In this document: in pieces, positions 7,386 through 15,074 of the stretch | Layout: the number at the start of each line of letters is the position of its first letter | Numbering within the stretch: position 1 is the first letter of the stretch | Origin: an uncultured bacterium | Lineage (GTDB): Bacteria > Verrucomicrobiota > Verrucomicrobiia > Verrucomicrobiales > Akkermansiaceae | DNA: 35,119 nt | Direction: 5' to 3' | Assembly (NCBI GenBank): GCA_945831585.1 | Contig: CAMACY010000013.1 | Span: forward strand, 1-35,119 | Notes under the pieces: model-generated | Told to the model about the DNA's origin: nothing | Database searches by the model: none | The model's input: the letters and a program-made list of their open reading frames with translations, nothing else | Program-made: the position numbers and the translations under genes

Positions 7386-8813
7386 ATGCTCGGATTACTT
7401 GTTTTTCTGCTGTGTGCGGTTTTGTTGGTGTTGGGCTATGTGTTTTATGGTCGCCTGGCCGAGCGGGTCTACGGCTCGGATGCCTCGCTGGTGATGCCCT
7501 GCAAGTCCCGAGCCGATGGGGTGGATTTCGTACCCATGCCGTTGTGGCGGATTTTCCTCATTCAGCTGCTCAACATAGCGGGGCTGGGACCCGTGGTCGG
7601 GGCGGTGTCGGGCTGTCTGTTCGGGTCTGCGGCTTTGCTGTGGATTGTCTTCGGCTGCATTTTGGCCGGAGCGGTGCATGATTTCCTCTCGGCGATGATG
7701 AGTGCCGACGCCGGCGGCGCCAATTTGCCCGAACTGGTGGGTGAGAGTCTGGGCAGGGGCGCGCGCGTCTGCATGCGTTTGGTCTGCATCCTGCTCCTGC
7801 TCATGGTGGGCGTCGTCTTCACCAAACTGCCCGCCGGCATGCTCAGCCCCCTGACGCCGGGGCTGGGGGAGACGGTCTGGTTCGGCATCATCCTGGGTTA
7901 CTATTTTCTGGCCACCATCCTACCCATCAACACCATCATCGGGCGCATCTACCCGCTCTTCGGCGCTCTCTTCCTCTTCATGGCCTTGAGCCTGGCTATT
8001 CGGCTGCCGCTGAGCGATTACCCCGTGCTGCCCGATTTGGACTTCTTCACCAATCGGCACCCCGCCGGTCAGCCGCTGTGGCCGGCGCTCTTTGTCACCA
8101 TCGCTTGCGGAGCGATTTCCGGCTTCCACGCCACGCAGAGCCCCATGATGGTGCGCTGCTTGCCCGAGCAACGCCGCATGCGCGGTGTGTTCTACGGAGC
8201 CATGATTGTGGAGGGGCTGGTGGCGCTGGTGTGGGCCACGGTGGGGCTCTCGTTGCGCGAGGTTTTGGTGTCGAACGCAGAGGGCGTGCAGGTGCCCTTC
8301 TGCAGCCTCAGCCCGGCAGCGGCGGTCGACCAGGCCTGCACCTTGCTGCTGGGCAGTCGTGCGGCTTTCTTCGCCGTGCTCGGGGTGGTGGTGCTGGCCG
8401 TCTCCAGCGGTGATACCGCCATGCGCTGCTGCCGCTTGCTGCTGTCGGACGCTGTGCGCCTCCGCCAGCGCAATCTCCACCGTCGCCTCGCGCTGGCATT
8501 GCCCATTTTTGCCGCCGTCCTCATGATCTCGCAAATTGATTTTTCCGTCCTGTGGCGCTACTTCGGCTGGGCGAACCAAACGCTGGCCTGCATCACCCTG
8601 TGGAGCATCACGGTCAACCTGCGCCGCCGAGGACGCAACTGTCTGCTGTCGCTGTTGCCCGCGCTCTTCATGACGGTGATGTGCTGCTGCTACCTCCTCT
8701 GCTCGCCCGACTGCGGCATCGGCTTGAGTCAGAGCGTGGCCACGCTGCTCGGCATCGCGGTCGCCGTTCTGTGTGTGCTGCTTTTCGTCCGGGGATATCG
8801 TAAAGTTAAATAA
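7386..8813 (+). CDS. cstA: Carbon starvation protein A (CstA) family transporter, short form
   Basis: A 475-residue inner-membrane protein with many hydrophobic helices. The CstA signature is clear: GYVFYGRLAERVYG at the N-terminus, FLIQLLNIAGLGPVVGAVSG, GAVHDFLSAMMSADAGG, LPINTIIGRIYPLFG, CGAISGFHATQSPMMVRC and SSGDTAMRCCR. E. coli CstA and BtsT are about 700 residues and import peptides or pyruvate; this is a short version of the kind found in other anaerobes. Pyruvate or peptide uptake is the family expectation; the substrate cannot be read from the sequence. The start at 7386 begins directly with the first membrane helix; frames reaching back to 7335 would translate the promoter. Confidence 0.88.
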   Translation: MLGLLVFLLCAVLLVLGYVFYGRLAERVYGSDASLVMPCKSRADGVDFVPMPLWRIFLIQLLNIAGLGPVVGAVSGCLFGSAALLWIVFGCILAGAVHDFLSAMMSADAGGANLPELVGESLGRGARVCMRLVCILLLLMVGVVFTKLPAGMLSPLTPGLGETVWFGIILGYYFLATILPINTIIGRIYPLFGALFLFMALSLAIRLPLSDYPVLPDLDFFTNRHPAGQPLWPALFVTIACGAISGFHATQSPMMVRCLPEQRRMRGVFYGAMIVEGLVALVWATVGLSLREVLVSNAEGVQVPFCSLSPAAAVDQACTLLLGSRAAFFAVLGVVVLAVSSGDTAMRCCRLLLSDAVRLRQRNLHRRLALALPIFAAVLMISQIDFSVLWRYFGWANQTLACITLWSITVNLRRRGRNCLLSLLPALFMTVMCCCYLLCSPDCGIGLSQSVATLLGIAVAVLCVLLFVRGYRKVK

Positions 8814-8840
8814 TTATAATTATTATGCACTATTTATTGC
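8803..8840 (+). promoter_or_regulatory. AT-rich palindromic stretch, possible UP element
   Basis: A strikingly AT-rich stretch in GC-rich surroundings. It holds a perfect 16-base palindrome (AATAATTATAATTATT, 8809-8824) that overlaps the stop codon of the CstA gene. It directly precedes the -35 box of the efflux operon at 8841, where an UP element for RNA polymerase alpha subunits, or an operator, would lie. Function is inferred from position only. Confidence 0.4.
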
Positions 8841-8869
8841 TTGCCTTGGGGCGCCGGGGTAGGTACTAT
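8841..8869 (+). promoter_or_regulatory. Promoter of the RND efflux operon
   Basis: TTGCCT (8841-8846), 17-base spacer, TACTAT (8864-8869). Seven bases lie between the -10 box and the ATG at 8877, so transcription would begin at the start codon. Confidence 0.7.
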
Positions 8870-8876
8870 GTGGGGC

Positions 8877-11702
8877 ATGAAGCGCTCAATCCTCTGCGCG
8901 GTTGCGCTTAGCGCGCTGCTGCTCTCTTGCGAACAGAAAGAGCAGGTCGCGACAAGCGAACCCTCGCCGGTCAAAGTGTTCCCGCTCATGCAGCAGACCG
9001 TCACCGATTACGGTGAGTGGTTCGGCTTTCTGCGCGGGATGCAGAACACGAACATTCAGCCCCATGTGACGGGTTTCCTGATGTCGCAGGAGTACAAGGA
9101 CGGCATGCCCGTCAAGGAGGGCGATGTGCTCTTCCGTATCGACGATGCCCTGTTCCGCGCCGCCGTGGAACAGGCGGAGGCCAACAAAGCCGCCGCCGAG
9201 GCCGCCTTGGCCGGCTCGCAGGCACAGTGCGAGAAAGCCGCGCTCGACCTTGCCCGCTACGAAAAACTCGTCAAAACGGCCGCTGTCTCCGAAAAGGATG
9301 TGGACGACATGCGCCAAACGCACAAAGCCGCGCTCGCGCAGGTGGAGAAAGACAAATCGGCCTTGGAGCAGGCGATCGCAGCGCTGGCGAAAGCGCGCAT
9401 TGACCTCGACTACACCGTGGTGCGCGCTCCCTACAGCGGCATCGTGGGAGCAGCCAAGGCCTCGGTCGGCGATTTGGTCAGCCCCACCACGCAGCTGACC
9501 ACCATCACGGCGGTCGATCCCATCCGCGTGGACTTTTCCATCAACGGCGACAACCTGCTGCGCAACATCCGCAAATACGGTAAGAACGATGAGAGCGGGG
9601 TGGAGCAGGTGCGCTTGGAATTGGTGCTGGAGGACGGTAGCACCTACCCCATGCCGGGCAATGTCATCGCAGCGGAGAGCAAGTTGTCCTCCAGCGGTAT
9701 GCTCGACATCGAGGGCAGCGTGCCCAATCCCGAGAACGTGTTGCGCGACGGCATGACCGTGCGCGTGCGCATCGCGATGGATGAGCACGAGGCGCTGCTC
9801 GTGCCCCAAAGCGCCGTGCGCACGGTGCTGCGCAACGATTTCATCATCATCCTCGACCGCAACAATGCCCCGCACACCATCCCCGTGAAGACGGGCAAGA
9901 CCTACAGCGTGCCCGTGAGCGAGGCGAACGGCTACAGCTCGGTGCAGAAGATGGTCGCTGTGGGTGATTACAACGTGCCGCTGCGCGATCTCTTCCGCAA
10001 GTACGGCTACGAGAGCGCGACGGAGGTGCCCGTGGTGTCCGACAGCGACACCGCCGTGAAAGCCGCCAATATTTCCGCCGCCAACAGCCGTCTGGCCGAG
10101 GGCGAGAAGCCCGAGGTGATGGCGCCGACGCCCTTCAGCTTCAAGCCCGAGCTCGACCCGGGGATGAAAGCCGCTCTGGCGGAGAAAAAAGTCAACCCCC
10201 ATGCCAAGGCAACGCTGCCGCCTTTCCCGGTCAAGGTTTTTCCGCTCTTGCAGCAGGATGTCGAAGCGCCGCACGAGTGGTTCGGCTCGTTGCGCGGCGT
10301 GGAGGAGACGGATATTCGCCCCAAGGTGACGGGCTTCCTGCTGACGCGCCCCTTCCGCGAGGGTAGTTTGGTGAAGAAGGGCGATGTGCTCTACACCATC
10401 GACCCGGCGCCCTTCAAGGCGCAGCGCGATGAAGCCCAGGCCAATGCCGATGCCGCACGGGCGGCTCTGCGCAAGGCCGAGGCCACGCTCGACATGGCTC
10501 GCCGCGACTACGAACGCTACACGGCGCTGGCCAAGACAACCCCGGGAGCTGTCGCGGACAAGACGGTGACGGATGCCGGCACGGCGGTGCGCACGGCAGA
10601 GGCGGCGCTGCTGAGCGCCAAGGCGGGCATCGCCCAGGCCGAGGCTGCACTGCATCAGGCGGAAATCAACCTGAATTACACCACGATTACCGCTCCCTTT
10701 GACGGGCGCGTGGGCATCAGCAAGGTGTCGGTCGGCGATCTGGTGAGTCCCTCCGACCCGCAGCCGCTGGTGACGCTCTCCTCCGTGGATCCCATGCGCG
10801 TGGACTTCAACGTGAGCGGCTTGGGCGCACTCACCGGCATTGAACGATTTTCCGCGCATTTGGAAGGGAATTGCGACGACCCGGAGCATGTGCCGACCTT
10901 TTCGATGATTTTGGACGATGATACCGTGTATTCGGAAGCCGGGCGGGTGGTTGCAGCCGACAACTCGCTGAGCAAGAGTACGGGCACGCTGAAGGTCATC
11001 GGCTCGGTGCCCAATCCCGGAGCGCGCCTGCGCAGCGGCATGACGGTGCGCGTGCGTGCCGGTCTGGATGCAATCAAGGGTGCCTTCCTCGTCCCCCTGC
11101 GCGCACCGATGTCGGCGCAGGGGCGCGAGCTGCTCGTGCTCTTGCAGGAGAACAACGCCCCCTTCATGCTGCCCATCACGCGCGGTGCTCAAATCAACGT
11201 TTCCACCAAGGCCGAGGACGGCAGCGAGGTGGTGCAACCCATGCAGGTGGTCGATGTGGATCGCTCCACCGTCACCGCCATGATTCTGGCCAAGAGCGGC
11301 GCGCCGAACCTAGAAAGCCTCGTCTTCAAGGGGGCAGGGGTCGGCAGCTGGCAAGAGCTGCTCAGTAAGCAGGGCGGCCCCGCCGAGGCACCCGATGCAC
11401 GCAAGCTGGTGCTTCGCGCCGCCGGCGCCAAGGATGAGCTCGACCTCATCGCCAAAGGGCAGGGTTTTTCGTCTGTCATGGAAATGGCACTCAAGAACAG
11501 CGGCTTTGACGATTTGAGCAAGGTGCGCGTCGTGGTCGAGGGCTCCATCATGGCCGCGCAGGCCTACCAGGCTAACATGGCCGCCGGGGCACCCGTTAAC
11601 GTGATGACACCCACCCCCTTCCGCTACACGCCGCCGCAGACGGTCACCCCCTCGATTACGGCGCAGCCCAAGGCTGAAGCCCAACCCGACGCAGCAGAAT
11701 AA
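8877..11702 (+). CDS. Tandem-duplicated RND efflux periplasmic adaptor lipoprotein (AcrA/HlyD family)
   Basis: The adaptor bridges an inner-membrane RND pump to an outer-membrane channel. This one has 941 residues, about twice the usual 380-420, because two complete adaptor modules are joined head to tail. A signal peptide ends at a lipobox (LLSC, Cys18). Module 1 (about 29-448) starts PVKVFPLMQQ; module 2 (449-941) starts PVKVFPLLQQ, offset by exactly 420 residues. Each has the lipoyl half-motif (VTGFL..., KxGDVL..ID), a coiled-coil hairpin, the second half (AP(Y/F)xGxVG...SVGDLVSP), VDPxRVDF and GMTVRVR. Module 2 carries about 60 extra residues near its end, and both end in a similar TPF(S/R) segment. 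The pump gene follows 22 bases later. The start at 8877 fits the promoter; 8868 lies inside the -10 box. Confidence 0.92.
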   Translation: MKRSILCAVALSALLLSCEQKEQVATSEPSPVKVFPLMQQTVTDYGEWFGFLRGMQNTNIQPHVTGFLMSQEYKDGMPVKEGDVLFRIDDALFRAAVEQAEANKAAAEAALAGSQAQCEKAALDLARYEKLVKTAAVSEKDVDDMRQTHKAALAQVEKDKSALEQAIAALAKARIDLDYTVVRAPYSGIVGAAKASVGDLVSPTTQLTTITAVDPIRVDFSINGDNLLRNIRKYGKNDESGVEQVRLELVLEDGSTYPMPGNVIAAESKLSSSGMLDIEGSVPNPENVLRDGMTVRVRIAMDEHEALLVPQSAVRTVLRNDFIIILDRNNAPHTIPVKTGKTYSVPVSEANGYSSVQKMVAVGDYNVPLRDLFRKYGYESATEVPVVSDSDTAVKAANISAANSRLAEGEKPEVMAPTPFSFKPELDPGMKAALAEKKVNPHAKATLPPFPVKVFPLLQQDVEAPHEWFGSLRGVEETDIRPKVTGFLLTRPFREGSLVKKGDVLYTIDPAPFKAQRDEAQANADAARAALRKAEATLDMARRDYERYTALAKTTPGAVADKTVTDAGTAVRTAEAALLSAKAGIAQAEAALHQAEINLNYTTITAPFDGRVGISKVSVGDLVSPSDPQPLVTLSSVDPMRVDFNVSGLGALTGIERFSAHLEGNCDDPEHVPTFSMILDDDTVYSEAGRVVAADNSLSKSTGTLKVIGSVPNPGARLRSGMTVRVRAGLDAIKGAFLVPLRAPMSAQGRELLVLLQENNAPFMLPITRGAQINVSTKAEDGSEVVQPMQVVDVDRSTVTAMILAKSGAPNLESLVFKGAGVGSWQELLSKQGGPAEAPDARKLVLRAAGAKDELDLIAKGQGFSSVMEMALKNSGFDDLSKVRVVVEGSIMAAQAYQANMAAGAPVNVMTPTPFRYTPPQTVTPSITAQPKAEAQPDAAE

Positions 11703-11724
11703 CCCCTCCTCCCCATACACAACG

Positions 11725-14700
11725 ATGTCTCCGTTTTTCATCAAGCACCCGATTATCGCGGCGGTCATTGCCATCGTGACGACGCTGCTCGGCGTCATCA
11801 GCATGGTGTCGCTGCCCATTTCGCAGTACCCCGATATCACGCCCATCACCATCCAGATGAGCGCGACCTACCCCGGCGCCAACGCGCAGGAGGTAGCCGA
11901 CGCCGTGGCCACCCCCATCGAGCTGCAACTCTCCGGCATTGCGGGCATGGACTACATGAGCTCCATCTCCAGCAACAACGGCTCGTGCAGCATCAACGTG
12001 GTGTTTGAGCCCGGCGGCGATGCCAACGTCGACCAGCAGCTCACCTACATGCGCTACGCGCAGGCCACCTCGCAGCTCCCCTCGCAGGTGTCGCAGATGG
12101 GCATCACCATCGAGCAGACGAGCGGCTTGCCCCTCATCCTCTACTCCATCGACTCTCCCGAGGGCTTCTTCAACCCCATCGACATGACGGGCTATGCCTA
12201 CCTCAACCTCGTCGATCCCCTCAAGCGCGTGAAGGGCGTGGGCGATGTGTGGGTGTTCGGCGGGCGGTACTCCGTGCGCGTCTGGCTCGACACGGAGAAG
12301 ATGGCGCAGCGCGGCCTTTCCGTTGCCGAGGTCAGCAGCGCCGTCAGCAAGCAGAACACCATCAACCCCGGCGGCTCTGTGGGTGCCGAGCCCATGCCCG
12401 ACGGGCAGGAGTTCACCTACACCATCCGCAACAAGGGGCGCATGGGCTCCATCGAGGAGTTCAAGAGCATCATCGTGCGCCAGGACGGCACGCAGGCCGT
12501 GCGCCTGGGCGACATTGCCACCATCGAGCTCGGCTCGCAGAGCTACTCGCTGGCCGGGCGCGTCAACGGGCATCCCGGCACGGTGCTTGCCGTGTTCCAG
12601 GGTGCCAACTCCAACGCCATTGAGACCTCCAACCGCGTGCAGGCCCTGCTGAAAGAAAAGGAAAAGGCCTACCCCGAGGGTATGCGCGGTGCCATCTACC
12701 TGGATACCACGACCACCGTGCGCGACTCCATCGGCGAAATCATCCACACCCTCTTTGAGGCTCTGGTGCTGGTAGCCATCGTGGTCTTCCTGTTCCTGCA
12801 GGGCTGGCGCGCCACCCTCATCCCCCTGATTGCGGTGCCCGTCTCGCTGGTGACCACCTTCTGCTTCTTCCCCATCCTCGGTTTCTCGCTCAACACCATC
12901 TGCCTGCTGGGCATGGTGCTGGCCATCGGTCTGGTGGTGGATGATGCCATCGTGGTGGTTGAGGCTGTGGAGGCGCACATGGAGAACGGTATGAACCCGC
13001 GCGAGGCCACCTTTGCCGCTATGAAGGAGGTGAGCGGCCCCGTGATCGCCATCGCTCTGGTGCTGGCCGCCGTGTTCCTGCCCTCGGTGTTGATTCCCGG
13101 CATCTCGGGCACGCTCTTCCAGCAGTTTGCTGTGACCATTGCCGTCTCCATGCTTATCTCGGCCTTCAACGCGCTGACGCTCTCGCCCGCGCTCTCGGCG
13201 CTGCTGTTGAAGAACAAGAGTGAGCACCGCTCGCTACTCACCCCCTTCTACAATCTCTTCAACCGCTGCTATGATTGGATCGCGGACAAATTCGCCGCCG
13301 TCTGCGGCGTCCTTTGCCGCCGTCTGTGGATCAGCCTGCCGCTGTTGGCGCTGCTGAGCCTGGCCATCATCCCCGTTGCCAAGCGGGTGCCGGGCGGCTT
13401 CCTGCCGGCGGAGGACCAGGGCTTCCTCATCGCCGGGCTCATCATGAAACCCGGCGTCTCCCTCCAGCGCTTGACCGAGCAAACACCCATCATCGAGAAA
13501 ATCGTGTTGGAGGATCCGGCGGTGGAGCGCCTGGTGAGCATCATCGGCATGAACCTCGTCATCAACGTGCAGACGACCAATGCCAACACCTACTTCCTCT
13601 CGCTGAAACCCTTTGCTGAGCGCCCCGTCAACGAAAAGGGTAAACACCCCACGGCCGATGAGGTACTCAAACGCCTCAACGGCAAGCTCATGATGAGCGG
13701 GGTCGACGGTGTGACCTTCATGGTGTCGCCGCCCGCCATTCCCGGCGTGGGCACGGGCAACGACACCAGCTTCGTGCTGGAAGACTACGAAGGGCAGGGC
13801 GTTCAGGCGCTTTACGCGCAGATGCAAAAGCTGGAGGCGGCGCTGAACAAGGAGCCCGCCATCGCCAAGGCCAGCGACATGATGCTCCCGGCGGTGCCGC
13901 AGAAGAGCATCACTATCGACCGTGAAAAATGCCTGGCTCAGGGGGTAGACTATGCCACCGCCAACGCTCTGTTGCAATGCTTTAACGGGTCGAGCTTCGT
14001 GAACTATTACACGCAGTTCGGTCAGCAATGGCAGGTTTACTTGCAGGCCTCCGGCGGCAACCGCGCCAACACCGACCAAATCGCCAACTTCCATGTGAGC
14101 AATGCCAAGGGCGAGTCCGTGCCCATGAGCACGCTCGTGACCATCAAGGACATCGCCGACACCGAGTTCGTGCTGCACAACAACAACTACAACTCGGGCA
14201 ACATTAACGTAGCGGCGGCGGAGGGATACTCTACCGAGGAGGTGATGGCCGCCATCGAGCGCGTCTTTGCCGAGACGGTGGACACCACCAAGTTCGGCAT
14301 GGAATATGTGGACATGAGCTTCCAGCAGAAGAAGGTGGCGGACGGCCTGGGGCTGGGCTCCATCTTCTGTCTCTCCGGCATCTTCGCCTTCCTCATCATG
14401 GCGGCGTTGTACGAGAAATGGTCGCTGCCCTTTGCCATCTTCCTCTCCGTGCCCGTCGCGGTGCTCGGCGCCTTCCTCGGGCTGGGGCTCTTCGGCCTGC
14501 AGCTGGATCTGTACGCGCAAATTGGCATGATTATGCTCGTGGGTCTCGCCGCCAAGAACGCCATCCTCATTGTGGAATTTGCCGTGCTGCAGATGGAGCG
14601 CGGCAAGGGGCTCATCGAGGCGGCGGTCATCGCCGCGCGCCTGCGCCTGCGCCCCATTCTCATGACCTCCTTTGCCTTCATTCTTGGCTGCGTGCCCCTG

Positions 14701-14907
14701 ATGACGGCGGAGGGCAGCGGAGCGCTCGCCCGCAACGCCATCGGTGTGGTCGTGGTGGTGGGCATGAGCATGGCCTCGCTCATCGGTGTGTTCTTTGTGC
14801 CGCCCTCCTTCGTGTTCATCATGAAGCTCTTCCGCTCGAAGATCACCGCCGCCCACGGCAAGGAAGACCCCGATGAAGTGTCCGCCTACGCCAAACTGGG
14901 CGAATAA
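11725..14907 (+). CDS. RND efflux pump, AcrB/MexB (HAE1) family
   Basis: A 1060-residue proton-driven inner-membrane exporter that works as a trimer with the adaptor encoded just upstream. It has the full AcrB plan: one N-terminal membrane helix (PFFIKHPIIAAVIAIV), porter domain (YPDITP, YPGANAQEV), membrane helices 2-6, second porter domain, helices 7-12. The proton-relay residues are present: Asp406 and Asp407 in GLVVDDAIVVVEAVE, and Lys944 in GLAAKNAILIVEF. Length and motifs indicate an intact hydrophobic and amphiphilic efflux pump; drugs, bile acids or lipids are possible substrates. No outer-membrane TolC-type gene or regulator is adjacent, so the channel must be encoded elsewhere. A terminator follows. 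Confidence 0.95.
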   Translation: MSPFFIKHPIIAAVIAIVTTLLGVISMVSLPISQYPDITPITIQMSATYPGANAQEVADAVATPIELQLSGIAGMDYMSSISSNNGSCSINVVFEPGGDANVDQQLTYMRYAQATSQLPSQVSQMGITIEQTSGLPLILYSIDSPEGFFNPIDMTGYAYLNLVDPLKRVKGVGDVWVFGGRYSVRVWLDTEKMAQRGLSVAEVSSAVSKQNTINPGGSVGAEPMPDGQEFTYTIRNKGRMGSIEEFKSIIVRQDGTQAVRLGDIATIELGSQSYSLAGRVNGHPGTVLAVFQGANSNAIETSNRVQALLKEKEKAYPEGMRGAIYLDTTTTVRDSIGEIIHTLFEALVLVAIVVFLFLQGWRATLIPLIAVPVSLVTTFCFFPILGFSLNTICLLGMVLAIGLVVDDAIVVVEAVEAHMENGMNPREATFAAMKEVSGPVIAIALVLAAVFLPSVLIPGISGTLFQQFAVTIAVSMLISAFNALTLSPALSALLLKNKSEHRSLLTPFYNLFNRCYDWIADKFAAVCGVLCRRLWISLPLLALLSLAIIPVAKRVPGGFLPAEDQGFLIAGLIMKPGVSLQRLTEQTPIIEKIVLEDPAVERLVSIIGMNLVINVQTTNANTYFLSLKPFAERPVNEKGKHPTADEVLKRLNGKLMMSGVDGVTFMVSPPAIPGVGTGNDTSFVLEDYEGQGVQALYAQMQKLEAALNKEPAIAKASDMMLPAVPQKSITIDREKCLAQGVDYATANALLQCFNGSSFVNYYTQFGQQWQVYLQASGGNRANTDQIANFHVSNAKGESVPMSTLVTIKDIADTEFVLHNNNYNSGNINVAAAEGYSTEEVMAAIERVFAETVDTTKFGMEYVDMSFQQKKVADGLGLGSIFCLSGIFAFLIMAALYEKWSLPFAIFLSVPVAVLGAFLGLGLFGLQLDLYAQIGMIMLVGLAAKNAILIVEFAVLQMERGKGLIEAAVIAARLRLRPILMTSFAFILGCVPLMTAEGSGALARNAIGVVVVVGMSMASLIGVFFVPPSFVFIMKLFRSKITAAHGKEDPDEVSAYAKLGE

Positions 14908-14933
14908 AACGGCTTCCTTCTGCTTTCTTCACC

Positions 14934-14970
14934 CCGCCTGCGCTTCGTACGCGCAGGCGGTTTTTTTTTT
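14934..14970 (+). terminator. Strong rho-independent terminator of the efflux operon
   Basis: A perfect 10-base GC-rich stem (CCGCCTGCGC at 14934-14943, GCGCAGGCGG at 14951-14960), a 7-base loop and ten T residues (14961-14970). It lies 26 bases after the pump stop codon and is the best terminator in the window. Confidence 0.95.
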
Positions 14971-15035
14971 GCGTCTTGGGCTATCTGCGGCGGCTCTGCG
15001 ACCGCTCTCCTGCGTGTCGCAGCGGAGCTTTTTTC

Positions 15036-15065
15036 TGTACAGGGGCAGGGGTGTTGTGGTAGAGT
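15036..15065 (+). promoter_or_regulatory. Possible promoter of the GH35 gene
   Basis: TAGAGT (15060-15065) lies 9 bases before the ATG at 15075, matching the pattern of the other promoters here. The -35 match is weak: TGTACA (15036-15041) with an 18-base spacer. Confidence 0.35.
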
Positions 15066-15074
15066 GTGGACACT

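Noticed and set aside
8886..11237. Minus-strand open frame of 783 codons opposite the efflux adaptor
   Set aside because: No recognisable domain, compositional shadow of a well-supported gene; no promoter or neighbouring genes fit.
11703..11724. CCTCCTCC run before the RND pump gene as a ribosome binding site
   Set aside because: It is the complement of a Shine-Dalgarno sequence on the mRNA strand, so it cannot pair with the anti-SD.
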